Positions 20,450 through 31,900 of a stretch of 64,000 nucleotides of DNA are shown piece by piece. Origin of the DNA: Pseudo-nitzschia pungens (Eukaryota > Bacillariophyta > Bacillariophyceae > Bacillariales > Bacillariaceae); the NCBI GenBank assembly GCA_037355855.1, contig CM074758.1, positions 6,359,001 to 6,423,000 on the forward strand, in the 5' to 3' direction. The notes below the pieces were generated by a model. That model was not told the origin of the DNA and ran no database searches. It saw only the letters and a list, made by a program, of their open reading frames with translations. Within the stretch, counting starts at the first letter, position 1. The number at the start of each line of letters is the position of its first letter. A program made the position numbers and the translations under genes.

Positions 20450-22040
20450 ATGGCAGGTATCTACAGAGACCCCCCTATTGCTTACAAGAGCTCCTTCGAT
20501 TGCACCAAACCGAAGCTTTTCACCCTGTACAACGTCGACGAGGATCAAACTGACAGCATGAAAGTCCCCCTGTTCACTGAGACCGGAGGCCTAGAAGAAC
20601 TGCTCTTTGTGGAGGAGTCTTTTCGGAACGCTGCCAAGCTTCTAAGACTGCCAATCGACATCTATCTCACCCACTTCAGTCGATGCCTCACTACTGATGC
20701 ACAGAGCAAATGGAATGACATGATAAAGGATCCACTGGACCCAGAAGAATACCAGTATGCCCAAGACGAGATTGGAGGTTATGAACAAGCGTTCCTTGAC
20801 TTCACCAAGCTCTACTGCAACGCCAGAGACGCTAGAGATATCATGCACACTTACCTTCGAAGCCCCGAGTGCAGAAAGACTCCATCGGTTACATGCAAGG
20901 AACATGCTGACCGGATCCTCATCCTCATGAAGTACACCCAGAAACTAGATGGAAGCAGTGCACCTCTCTCCAGAGTGGAGAAACTCACCATTCTCCTACA
21001 CTCCTTCCCCTCTGTATGGATCGAGAAGTACGGGATTATCCACAGTGGAATTCAAGAAGATACCACAGTCCAATTCATTGTGGACCACATGAGCTGTCAC
21101 AAGCATCAAGCCAACAAGAAGAGCAACAGAAACAACAACAAACAACAGAAGAAACGCTCAAACAACTCCAACAGGAACATTATGGAAAAAAGTGTTTTTG
21201 AGAAAATTTCCATATTCATGCGCGTTGCGCGCAATAAAATTGATGTACTACTTTTTAACGGCTGTTTTTTGTTGAATATCCACTTTAACGGCTGTACGAG
21301 TACGCAGAGTGTCCGAAAAACTGTCCTCAAAACGTGTCCTCAAAAAGTGTCCTCAACGATTTTGTCCTCAACAGACTGTCCTCAACCATAATGTCCTCAA
21401 AAATTATGTCCTCAATGTTTTGTCCTCAACCTCTATGACTTCAACGTTGAGGTTGAGGACAAAACGTTGAGGACATAATTTTTGAGGACATTATGGTTGA
21501 GGACAGTCTGTTGAGGACAAAATCGTTGAGGACACTTTTTGAGGACAATCGTTTTTTGAGGACAAAGATTTCGGTTTATGACCGTTAAATTATGGTCGCT
21601 CAGCATAATTAAAAATATAGAAGAGGCGTTCTTATTGCCCTAAGATTTTTTTGAGAGTAGTCGCGCGATGCGCATGAAAATGGGAATTTTCCAGAAACGT
21701 TTTTTTTCCATAATGTTCCAGTAACTCACGCAAACGCAACTCGAACTTCAACAAGGGAAACCACAATAAGAAGAAATCGAACCCCTGCAGAATACCCGGA
21801 CATAACCACGATTGGTCCGAATGCCCAAAGAACAAGTTCTCCAAGAACCACAACAAAAGCTCCGGCAACAACACTCACACTGAGTCCTTCCACACTCAAG
21901 CTCTCATGATCCCTGGAAGCAATGAAACCTTCCAAGCTCACATCAACGCAGCGCGCGACGCAGCAATCAAAGAATACCATGCCAATCGTGGTGGAAGAAC
22001 AGAAAGGAGTATCAATGGGGAACTTGTTTGGCTCCCCTGA
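20450..22040 (+). pseudogene. B1 gag, split by a foldback MITE
   Basis: It starts MAGIYRDPPIAYKSSFDC. The capsid-like region resembles C1 gag (DIMHTYLRSPECRKTPS, TILLHSFPSVWIEKYG, TTVQFIVDHMS). After NNSN the 544-bp foldback element intervenes. Beyond it the same frame continues through a basic stretch to the zinc knuckle CRIPGHNHDWSEC (CX4HXHX4C), FQAHINAARDAAIKEYHANRGG and the end ELVWLP-UGA at 22038-22040. Taking out the MITE and one CAG joins the two halves in frame. Pol then continues in the same frame. Confidence 0.88.
21175..21718 (+). mobile_element. GTCCTCAA foldback MITE, full copy in B1 gag
   Basis: 544 bp flanked by a 3-bp duplication CAG (21172-21174 and 21719-21721). The termini are inverted: GAACATTATGGAAAAAA at the left and its complement at the right. 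The interior is a long hairpin. The left arm is built from GTCCTCAA units separated by 2-8 bases (AACG, TTTT, CAGACT, CATAAT, AAATTAT, TGTTTT), the right arm repeats the same order in reverse complement (TTGAGGAC units), and the loop lies near 21430-21447. No coding sequence. The 3-bp duplication fits PIF/Harbinger or CACTA transposases; a Harbinger element is present at 37537. Confidence 0.88.
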
Positions 22041-24530
22041 GTCTCCAGAGGCTCCAAGTCCCAAAAACAGAAGCCCCCGGCTTCACCTAAACCAGCAATC
22101 ACCTTGCCTCCAGCTCCCTGGGAACTGGATGCCAGCACAGCCCTGCTGTCTGGGATGACGCATGGAGGAGATCTCCCAGATAAAGAGGGGAAGGAACCTA
22201 CAGGATGGAGTATTCATGTTGAAAGCTCAGCAACAACAACAACAAAAACAGTTCGATTCTCCACACAGAACAATCTGAACATGGATCCGAATCAAACACC
22301 GAATCGATCCAAGGGTACAGACGCATCATCGATTAATATCGACCCGAATAAGACAGCAGCAACAAATGGACCACTCTTGTCCCTGGCAAGAAATTGGTCT
22401 ACCGGTACAGCAAAAAACCTCTGTTGCAACCCCGGAAAATCCAAAGACTACACCAAAGGAGGTGCGCTGGAGCAAAATTATTTAAAGCTGCTGTCGACTG
22501 CTGGAAATACAGCAGAACAGGCATCCCGGAATAAGAGCAACGTGGCTCCTATTCTTCTAACCAACATACAGTACATACAAGGCATCCCCATGAAATCAAG
22601 ACCACTACTCGCACTACTTGATAGTGGATCTTCCGGAACTCTAATTAACAAAAGAGCACTACCATTTGGTACACTACCAATCAGAAGCAAGCATCAAGTC
22701 TTAACTACCACAGCAAATGGAAGCTTTGATACTACAGAATATATTATCATGAAGAACATCAAGCTACAAGAGTTTGGCAACTACACCATAGACCGACAAG
22801 AGGCAAGGCTCTTCCATTCCCCGAACTGCAAATATGATCTGATACTAGGCAGAGACTTCCTCCACCTAGCAAAAATCAATCTCCTATTCAAAGAAGGAGC
22901 AGTTCAATGGATGGATAGAACCATTCCTATGAAGGACACATCCCTATACCATGAATCCAATTACACCCTGCTCATGGAAGAACTAGAAGACGCTGAACTC
23001 TTTGCTGATGATATCTCCTTTGCCAATCCATATAAGTCCAAAGTAATCTTAGACCGAGCCTACCAAGAGACAGATCCATCTACAGTCGCGCAACAACAGT
23101 CCCACATGTCCAAAGCAGAGCAACAACAGTTCCAAGCCATACTAAACAAGTATCCTAATGTCTTCAATGGAGAACTTGGCAAGTACCCTCACAAGAAGAT
23201 CTCTCTAAGACTGAAGCCCGGATCCAAGCCCATACACAAGAAGCCTTATCCAGTAGCATACAAAAGAGAAGACCTATTCAAAAGGGAGCTCCAGAATCTT
23301 TGTAATGATGGAGTACTCAAAAGATGCACTGGACCAGCTGAATGGGCCTTCCCTACCTTCATTGTTCCAAAGAAAGACAACAGAGTTAGATGGGTATCAG
23401 ACTTCAGAGAACTCAATGAACTGCTTGAGAGACGTCCTTATCCAATCCCTAGGATACAAGACATCATGAACAAGAGGGGCAAGTACACTCACTTATCCAC
23501 CAGGCTATATCAAACCATTTCCGCAAGATTCTACATCGACAATCTATCCAACCTTTGCAAGACCTACATCTGCCCCAACAATTGCATTAAGTACAAGAAC
23601 CAACACTCCAAATATGGCAAGCTCCCACCGAAAGAAGCCCCACTAGCGCCTTTCAATGAGGTGCATGTTGATCTCATAGGCCCATGGAAGATTACAGCTC
23701 AGGGCAAGAATTACAACTTCAAGGCCCTAACCTGTATTGATCCAGTTACCAATCTCCTGGAAATCATCCAGATTAGAGACAAGTCATCTCAGCATGTATC
23801 AGACCAATTCAAGAACTGCTGGCTCTCAAGGTATCCAAGACCCATCAGATGCGTCCACGACAATGGTGGAGAATTCCTAGGAGCTGAGTTTCAAACTACT
23901 CTCAAGCAATATGGAACTCAGTCCATTCCAACAACAGTGAAGAATCCCCAGTCCAATGCCATCTGTGAAAGAGTCCATCATACAGTTGCTGATATTCTAT
24001 GAGTCCTGGTACGTGTCAATCCCCCACAAGCAAATACCAGAGCTAGTCAGCTCATGGATAATGCGCTTGCGACTTGTATGCATGCCTCCAGATGTGCAGT
24101 GAATGCTGCCTTACAAGCATCTCCAGGGGCCCTGGTATTCAACCGGGACATGCTGATTGATCTGCCACTGACCTCTAACCTGTTAGCTCTGCAGCAGCTC
24201 CGGCAGCAAGGAATTAACAGGAACCTACTCAGAGATAACACCATAAGAATCAATCATACCTTCCAAGTTAATGACAAGGTATGGATGCAGGAGTCGGATC
24301 CCGATAAGTTGCAACCTTGAAAGACCGGTCCCTTTGTGATCACTCAAGTCAACAACAATGGGACTGTAAGATTGCAGAAGGAGCCTTTGATAGTCAAAAC
24401 AGTGAACATACGAAAGCTTACTCCATACAAACAAGCAAATCAGCCCGAGTCTACGCCGGATGAATCTGCAGATATCGAATTAAGCCAATCAAATGACTCA
24501 GATTGCTCCATGAGCCACTGGTCGGCTTAA
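22041..24530 (+). pseudogene. B1 pol with RT-RNase H deleted: protease fused to integrase
   Basis: It is in frame with gag after its UGA. Protease: LALLDSGSSGTLINKRAL and DLILGRDFLHLAKI. The RT start is present (KPYPVAYKREDLFKREL, VRWVSDFRELNELLERRPYP) up to KYTHL. There it joins directly to STRLYQTISARFYID, which is integrase zinc-region sequence, as comparison with B2 (ends GHCGSTRLYQTI) shows. The YIDD box and RNase H are absent. The integrase core retains VDLIGPW, HDNGGEF and NAICERVHH. Nonsense TGA codons occur at 24000 and 24318. The C-terminal GPFVITQVNNNGTV is a GPY/F module. The deletion kept the frame, giving a 632-codon protease-integrase open frame from about 22104. Confidence 0.88.
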
Positions 24531-24560
24531 CTGTAGGATTCGTCCAATCATGAGGCACTT

Positions 24561-24873
24561 TGTAACATGCTGGCGTAGGCTAGTACAGTTACGAATTAAT
24601 AATTAACCGAATCCCACATGGGATTCAATCGATATATATAAGGTATCCATGTATGGATATCTGGTATGTATGAACAGGCAAGCAGAAGAGAGTGATCGTA
24701 CGATTAAGGTTACATACAGAATATATGTTATATACAGGGATGTAGATCATATAAGGAGATTGCGATGACATCATTGCTCATTATTTCCTCTCTTTGTTTT
24801 GAATCCCATCTCGTAAAGTGAAATAACACACAATTATTCATACGACTCCGAATTTCTACTTTAGAGTGTTACA
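24561..24873 (+). repeat. B1 3' LTR
   Basis: 313 bp from TGTAACATGCTGG to GTGTTACA, uninterrupted, and the reference for reconstructing the split 5' LTR. ACTCG follows, against ACTCA before the 5' LTR. Confidence 0.92.
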
Positions 24874-24917
24874 ACTCGACAATCAGCTGGTGGAGACTTG
24901 ACAATCGACAATGGCGC

Positions 24918-25949
24918 TCAGCGCTCTATTACAACCCCAGGGTAGGTACCATCAACACTGTATCCGCAGTGAGCAAACATCCCATCGAATGGACCAATTG
25001 CTCCTGCAGCTCTGTAGATCTGTTGCTCTAGATCTACCAAATCTAGCTCCCCTCTCGTATTGATCTTCAGATAGTTCACTAGCTGACAAATGATGTACTC
25101 TGTTGGTCCATACTTGGGCTGATAGGGAGGTCGGGGGACAATGTCGAATCGTGTCGGTCCTCCTCCTCCCCAGTCCAAAACCGTATTGTAAACAACTGGC
25201 GCAACGTGGCTGCTCAAATTGTCCCACATAAACACTCTCCAGTCATCTGTCTGTGGAACTCGCCGCTCTCCTTCAAAGGAAGAGCAGATGCTGCCTACAA
25301 AGGAAGCAAAGTTGTCTGCTATCTTTACTGCTTCCCTGGTGACACGAATCCATCTTCGTGGATGGAGGAGGCTGCCAGAGAGATGGTTAGGGACAGTGGG
25401 ATCTCCAGCTTCCACAGCAATAATCACTGTAAGTTTATGCCCTTTTGCGTAGTTGCCGATACTCTGAACTCTACAAAAACTAATTGCCCAAATGTTTTGC
25501 CAATTGAGTCCCTTTGTTTCCATTGCAAAATTGTCTATATCGATGAGGCGCTTTCTTGGGATGCCAGCAATACCAGATGCCAATGGTCTGTTCCAGAACA
25601 ACCATTCCTTCCTCTTGTTGGTGCTGGGAGTGTAAGCCCGGTAAGATTCAATACTAGCCTTTTCTGTGTCACCTTGAGCTCTTGTAACCGGTGGGAAATA
25701 AGCTGCCGGCTGTAGATCCCTCGCCCCTCATTATAGATGTACATTGCCATCTCATTGAGCGTGGATTGAGGCCAAACAATAAGGCAGAACATGAGAAGAC
25801 TAAGATCTCTGTCAACAAGCTTTGCTTTATTGTTGTTTCCATTCATTTGGCAGCGCCAAACACCATTGCTCATCCACCTGTAAATTGACGCTTCTGACAC
25901 CTCTATTTCTTCCCCATCCTGGAATTTTTGGATCTGTTGTCTCCAGTAC
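24918..25949 (-). pseudogene. Tc1/mariner-IS630 type DDE transposase, frameshifted
   Basis: On the minus strand the upstream half has a helix-turn-helix-like region (STLNEMAMYIYNEGRGIYSR, then QLISHRLQEL). The downstream half is a DDE_3-like catalytic core with candidate acidic residues in RLIDIDNF, FMWDNLSSH and GPTEYIICQL. The two halves are in different frames. In the intermediate frame the linking sequence reads SIESYRAYTPSTNKRKEW into FWNRPLASG, placing a single-base indel near 25658-25664. No terminal inverted repeat was recognised. The N-terminal border meets LINE sequence near 25965, so the gene start may be lost. Confidence 0.72.
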
Positions 25950-25964
25950 CATTTTTCAAAGCCA

Positions 25965-26658
25965 ATACTCTCCTGTGGTCGGTCCCATTGATTGTTGGCT
26001 TCTCTCCTTCTGCTTGGCAGGTCATCACTGATGTGGAGATCTTCAAGAAACCTGGTGAATATAGGGCGGACAAGATGCGGCTTATCCAGTTGATGTCTCC
26101 TGAGTTCCAGATCAACAACAAGATGATCGGCAGACGCATTCTTGCCCATGCTGAACGTGCCAATGCAGTGGCTGCTGATCAGCATGGTAGCTGGAAGCAC
26201 CACAAGGCCATCAACACCTGCCTGAACAAGAAGCTCATTTGAGATGTGTTGCGCCAAAAGCGTAGATCTGGTGCTGTTGCTATGAATGATGCCAAGGGCT
26301 GCTATGATAGAATCTCCCATCCCATTGCTGGCCTCACTCTCCAGAGCTTTGGCCTTCCTGCACATGTGTGTGAGGTTCTCCTGTCTACCCTGCAGCATGC
26401 CAAGCACCACATCAAAACTGGTTTTGGTAGGTCAGGCCCTGTGTATGGTGATGAACCTGTTCCTCTCAGTGGTTGTGGCCAAGGCAATGGTATTGGTCCT
26501 ACTCTCTGGGCTTTGGTTTCTACAATTGTCTTCCCAATGATGCAACAGGCCGGGCATGGTGTCCACCTTGTCACTTCTTTGTCCCTCCAGCTGGTTTCTC
26601 TTGTGGGTTTTGCTTTTGTGGATGACACAGATTTGTTTTGTGCTGGCTCTGATTCCTC
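25965..26658 (+). pseudogene. LINE RT fragment
   Basis: Nearly identical to 29421-30110 of the larger LINE (VPLIVGFSPSAWQVITDVEI.. to FVDDTDLFCAGSDSS), including the FVDD catalytic box. It has an in-frame TGA at KKLI-stop near 26240 where the larger copy has TGT. The right end is cut by the C2 LTR at 26659. The left end is abrupt and meets the transposase relic. Confidence 0.85.
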
Positions 26659-26997
26659 TGTTACACGTTAAGGTAGAATTAGATGGAGTAATACGGGATA
26701 GAGGTATTTTAAAGATGAAAGGTTAATAAAATTGTGTTATGAAAGAGAACGGTTGAATACTTTACGAGATGGGAATGATTCCTTGAGTATGGATGAACGA
26801 TCGAATAATGATATATTATTTGGTGGGCATAATATCAATAATCGTTGATTCATGGGAATCTTTGTTTATCTTGATATTTGAATAATATTCAGTATATGTA
26901 CATGAATATTATTTATGTATTCTTGTGTATTGGAGCACATGCGGGATTCGATAATCATTTAGAGCCTCTCGTAGGGTACCTACGTCAACATGTCACA
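26659..26997 (-). repeat. C2 3' LTR
   Basis: 339 bp, closely similar to the C1 LTR (same CCTACGTCAACATGTCACA edge and TGTTAC edge). It abuts LINE sequence at its left, so it inserted into, or recombined with, the LINE fragment. Confidence 0.85.
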
Positions 26998-28134
26998 TAG
27001 TTCCCCAATGATTAGGTGAAGTTTGCATGTGGTTCGATAGTATAGGTTTGCGGTTGAGTAGTACCAATGGAAGATATATACTTGTTTGGAGAACCGGTTG
27101 AAGATGATATATGCCATTTGAAATCTTTCGAAAGATATATGGTGATGTAGATTGAAGTGGGATTGAGGAAGGTTCTTTGTGATACTCAAAATATCGAAGA
27201 TTTGTTTCTTGTTCTTGAGAAGGGTCATAATGACATGCTAAAAATATCAAAAAGAGTCGAAGAAAATTCGTTTCCTCCCCCAACTGTGATGTACCTCCCC
27301 GGGTAGCGGAGCTGATTTGCAATTTCGAGCGATTGAAATTGATTGCTCTTAGGCATAAAAACACCTCCTGTTGTACTTGGAGTTGAGGTAGGTGAAAAGC
27401 CGAGCGTTGGATATGTATTGTTGTTGTTGGTCCGGTTCTTGTGTCTGTGAGTCTATATTAAAGCAGATAGGGGACGCATTGTTAGTTTCGGTTTAAATCG
27501 TTTAATTCCTTCGCGATTTGCCGTATACTTTGTCCGGTCTTTTGTTTTGGGTGTTATTTGCAGCAGTCTACTGGAGTTTTGAATTTTGTAACTCCAGAGC
27601 ACCTCTGTGGGTTTTGAACATGGTTTTTGTGGGATTGCTCTTTTATCTTTGGAGCTCCCTGTGGACGATTTGTTCGTCCGGAACAAGGTTGGCCTTGTTG
27701 TTGCTGCTGTACCCTTTTTCGATATCGATATATGATTCGATTCGATTATTTTGTTTTGCGTCTGTACCCTTATCGATATCGATATCGATATTATATGATT
27801 CGATTCGATTCGATTGATTCATGGCTTTAGTGTCTGTACCCTTGCAATTGGTTCGCGTCCGAACCTTTTGCGTTATATATTTGCCATTGAATCTGGTTAT
27901 TGTTTTTATTTGGTTAATTGTTGTTTCCGTCACGTTGGATCGGTCTTGAGCGCTTTGATTTTAGTTTGAACATTTTGTTTTGTTGCAACAGGGCTCATCT
28001 CTGTAGGTTCCTTCCCCTTCTGGGAGTTCTCCTCCATGCGTCTTCCCAGTCAGCAGTGCTGTACTGGCATTCAGGTCCAGTGGAGCTGAAGGCACGGTGC
28101 TGGATTTGTGATCCGTATATTGTTATTATGGCTA

Positions 28135-28969
28135 TGGTTGCCATGTAAGACTGCCGTCATAGTTTCTTTCAACGCGTCCTCCGTGTTCCATGCAATAGGA
28201 TTCTATTGCTTGCCTGATATGGGCTTGGAAGGTTTCATTGGGAGTGGTGGAAGCAGCAGTGCTGCCATTTTCATTGCTAGGAGCCAAAGCAGTGCTGTTG
28301 TTGCTGCTATTCCTCTTATTTTTCTTGGAGTATTTATTCTTGGGGCATTCAGACCAATCGTGGTCATGGCCTGCAATTCTGCAATGGTTGTTGTACTTGC
28401 GCTTGCTGGTATTGCTGTTGTCTTCTTCTTCGGATTCAGCCTCGGTGTCACTGTCCGGATTAGAGCTGTTGCTGTTGTCAGCGTCCAAATTAGAGTTGTT
28501 GCTGTTGTCAGCGTCCGAATTAGAGTTGTTGCTGACACTGTTAACATCAGAATCGTATGGATTATCGATGGAGTTGCTCTTGCTGAGTCTGTCCAGAGAG
28601 CTCATATGATCGATTATAAACTGGATAGTGGTTTGTGGTTGGATTCCTCTGTGGATTTGACAGTAGTCTTCAATCCATTCAGTTGGAAAGCTGTGGAGCA
28701 AGATGGTCATTTGTTGTAGATGGTTTAGATCAGCTGCGAAGCCCTGTAGCTTTGCAGTGTATTTGAAGAGCTGTTCCATTCGGTTCGCATGATCTTGGCA
28801 TGACACATTGCTTGGTTTTTTACAAGTTCGGAGATAAGTGTGCATGATGTCTTTTGCATCTTCGGCGCTGCAATGCTCTTGCTTAATGAAGGCTGAGAAG
28901 GCTCTGTTGTATCCATTTCTTGTAGTTGGATAATCACGTTGGCTTCTTGTTAAGGCTCTCCACTTGGTT
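28135..28969 (-). pseudogene. C2 gag, N-terminally truncated
   Basis: From TKWRALTRSQRDYPTTRNGY to the stop after DGSLTWQP. It contains DIMHTYLRTCKKPSN, TILLHSFPTEWIEDY, the zinc knuckle CRIAGHDHDWSEC and a tail close to C3. The low-complexity linker carries a threefold DADNSN-type repeat absent from C1. The upstream part in this frame is antisense LINE, so the first third of gag is missing. Confidence 0.85.
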
Positions 28970-31900
28970 TGTGTTGTGTCAACAAGGCACCAGTCTTGAG
29001 GGTTATTGCAGTTGGCCCTGATGGTGTTGAACAGGTCTTGGAGTCCCAATCTACTATGGTTCCAGCTATGGCTGAATCCAATGTCCGGCGCCAACAACAG
29101 TGTCTTGGCACTCCTTCCATGACTCCCTCCTTCATTCACGACTTTGGATACCTCAGCACAGCCCCTGCTTCTGCTCAAGTTCTTGATGGCACATACATTC
29201 CCCCGCCTGACACCGACAAGTACCTTTCTGAATTTCTTTCCTGTCTCAAAGTCCCTGACTCTATACTGAGATTGCCCCCTTTTGACTATTCCGTGTGTCC
29301 AGCTGACAATGCTGCCGCCTGGCAACGCCAGAAGGAACGCACAGCCAGTGAGCCTTCTTGTTTGAGCTTTGCACATCACAAGGCTTTTGCCCTTGATCCA
29401 CAGTTGAACAAGTTTGATACTCTCCTGAGATCAGTCCCCTTGATTGTTGGCTTCTCTCCTTCTGCTTGGCAGGTCATCACTGATGTGGAGATCTTCAAGA
29501 AACCTGGTGAATATAGGGTGGACAAGATGCGGCTTATCCAGTTGATGTCTCCTGAGTTCCAGATCAACAACAAGATGATCGGCAGACGCATTCTTGCCCA
29601 CGCTGAACGTGCCAATGCAGTGGCTGCTGATCAACATGGGAGTAGGAAACACCACAAGGCCATCAACACCTGCCTGAACAAGAAGCTCATCTGTGATGTG
29701 TTGCGGCAGAAGCGTAGATCTGGTGCTGTTGCTATGAATGATGCCAAGGGCTGCTATGATAGAATCTCCCATCCCATTGCTGGCCTCACTCTCCAGAGCT
29801 TTGGAGTTCCTGCACAGGTGTGTGAAGTTCTCCTGTCTACCCTGCAGCATGCCAAGCACCACATCAAAACTGGTTTTGGTAGGTCAGGCCCTGTGTATGG
29901 TGATGAACCTGTTCCTCTCAGTGGTTGTGGCCAAGGCAATGGTATTGGTCCTACTCTCTGGGCTTTGGTTTCTACAATTGTCTTCCCAATGATGCAACAG
30001 GCCGGGCATGGTGTCCACCTTGTCACTTCTTTGTCCCTCCAGCTGGTTTCTCTTGTGGGTTTTGCTTTTGTGGATGACACAGATTTGTTTTGTGCTGGCT
30101 CTGATTCCTCAACACCTGGTGAGACCTTGGCTGTTGACTTCCAGGAGGCTCTTGACAGGTGGGCTGGTGGTATTATTGCAACTGGAGGTGCTATTGAACC
30201 TGCCAAATCATTCTGTTATTTGATTGATTTCAAATGGACGGGCTCTGGTTGGGACTATCGCTCCATTGCTGACATGCCTGGTGACTTCTCTGTTGCTGAC
30301 AAGCATAGCAATCGTGCTATCCTGGATCGGTTTGAGGTTGACCATGCTGACAAGACCCTTGGGGTTTTTATCTCCATGGATGGCAATGAGGAAGCCCAGA
30401 TTGCTCACATGCAGTCCCAGTCTCAGTCTTTTGGGTCTCAACTCAAAGCTTCCAAGTGTGAGAAGAGAGCTTCCCTCTACACCTTCAAGTATTCTTTCAT
30501 GAAGTCTGTTGAATATCCCATGCCTGTTACCCAACTTGATGAGGCTACCTGGACAAAGATTCTTACCCCAGCTCTTGTTCCAGTGCTGAATAAAGCAGGG
30601 ATGTCCCGAACATTTCCTAGACATGTATTCTTTGGTCCCTCCCTATATCAAGGCTTTGGTTTCATCCATCCATATCTTCTCCAAGAGTTCAGCCATATTG
30701 CCACTCTCTTTCAGGAATCTGTCAGGTCCTCACAAACTGGTAGGATTCTCAGGCTAACTGCTGAAGCTCTCAGGCTTGAACTTGCGTTCCCTCTTCATCT
30801 TGGTGTCACCCCCTATCATCCCTTTGCTTCATACGTCACTCCCTGCTGGTACAGGCATGTGTGGAAGTTTTTTTCTGTTCACCCTGTGAGCTTGGTTGAA
30901 GACTTCCCAGATCTTCCTCTGCTCCATTCCAATGACTGTTATCTCATGCAAGTCTTTGTCAAAGCTGGCTTCAGAGGTGCTGACTTGTCTCTCTTGAATC
31001 ACATTCGGATGTCCCTCAAGGCTATTTCCCTTGCTGATATCTGTACTCCAGATGGGAACAGACTTTCTCCCTTGGCCTTCCAGTTGCAATCTTCCAACCA
31101 CTTGAGAGATCATTTTGACTGGCCTCGATGTCCTCCCCCACCTTGGCCTCCAGCAGCACAGCGCCTATGGACCAAGGCTCTTCAGACCTGTTTTCTTCCC
31201 TCCTGCCCAACCCCTGCAGCCAGGGCACTGGCTCCTTCTTTTCACCTTGGGCATTAGCTCTCTACCCAGACAGCTTCTCTTTGGCCTTGGTTTTTGTCTC
31301 CATCTACCAACAGAATATTCTCCAAATCTTCTACTGGTTGGATTGTGGGCACCTCCCAAGGCAGGGGCAGATACAGGTTCACTTCTGAAAACCTTTCTGA
31401 TAAACCAGCCTGTGCTGATGTGCTTGTCTCCCCTGTGATCCAAGGCCAAGTTGTTCCCTTGGGTGGGTCCTCTACCTTTGTCTCTGAACCTCCTGACATA
31501 GATCCTCTGGAGTACAATCCATTTGAGTCTCTTCCAGCCTCCCCTGCAGATGCCTTTGATGCACTCTGTGAGTCTCCAAGAGTACTTCTTCGAAAGTATT
31601 CCCTACCACAGGTTGGCTGTCAGCACCTTGTTGATGCTATTCAGAGCGGTACTGCCAGTGCTGTCTGTGATGGTTCGTATGATCTGGATCTTCTCAGAGG
31701 AACTTCTGCCTTCATCCTGTCACCCACTCCTTCCACCAAGACTACCTCATTGTTCCTCACTGGCTGTAATTTTGTTAGTGGGTCCCCTGAGGATCAGTCA
31801 TCCTACAGGAGTGAACTGGCAGGCATCATTGGGGTTCTCACCTGTTGCACTGCTCTGGTGAGTCTTTTTGATATTGCCTCTGGCTCTATCACCATTGCCC

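Larger units (their letters stand above)
4143..24873 (+). mobile_element. Gypsy-like LTR retrotransposon B1, carrying nested insertions
   Basis: The outermost element of the left stack. Its 5' LTR (4143-4421 plus 20286-20319) and 3' LTR (24561-24873) both reconstruct to 313 bp, start TGTAACATGC and end GTGTTACA. The flanks are ACTCA (4138-4142) and ACTCG (24874-24878), a 5-bp target duplication with one change. Inside are a 14-bp palindrome after the LTR, a gag split by a foldback MITE, then protease, an RT start fused directly to integrase, and the integrase C-terminus, all in one frame. By eye the LTRs differ at about 16 of 313 positions, so this is the oldest insertion of the stack. It is inactive: most of RT and all of RNase H is missing and stops are present. 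Confidence 0.9.
26659..28969 (-). mobile_element. Gypsy-like element C2, internally reduced
   Basis: In minus-strand order: a gag fragment cut at 28969 by the LINE, a pol start remnant (27980-28110, same NASTALL/GKTHGGELP region as C1), about 1 kb of unrecognised sequence with CGATAT-rich tracts near 27715-27800, and an LTR at 26659-26997. No protease, RT or integrase is recognisable. It is therefore a gag-only or remnant derivative. Confidence 0.72.

Noticed and set aside
25535..26410. 291-codon minus-strand frame as one gene
   Set aside because: Only its C-terminal half is transposase; the N-terminal half is antisense to the LINE RT fragment.
28132..29379. 415-codon minus-strand frame as a full gag
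   Set aside because: The first third is antisense LINE sequence; true C gag similarity starts at about 28969.
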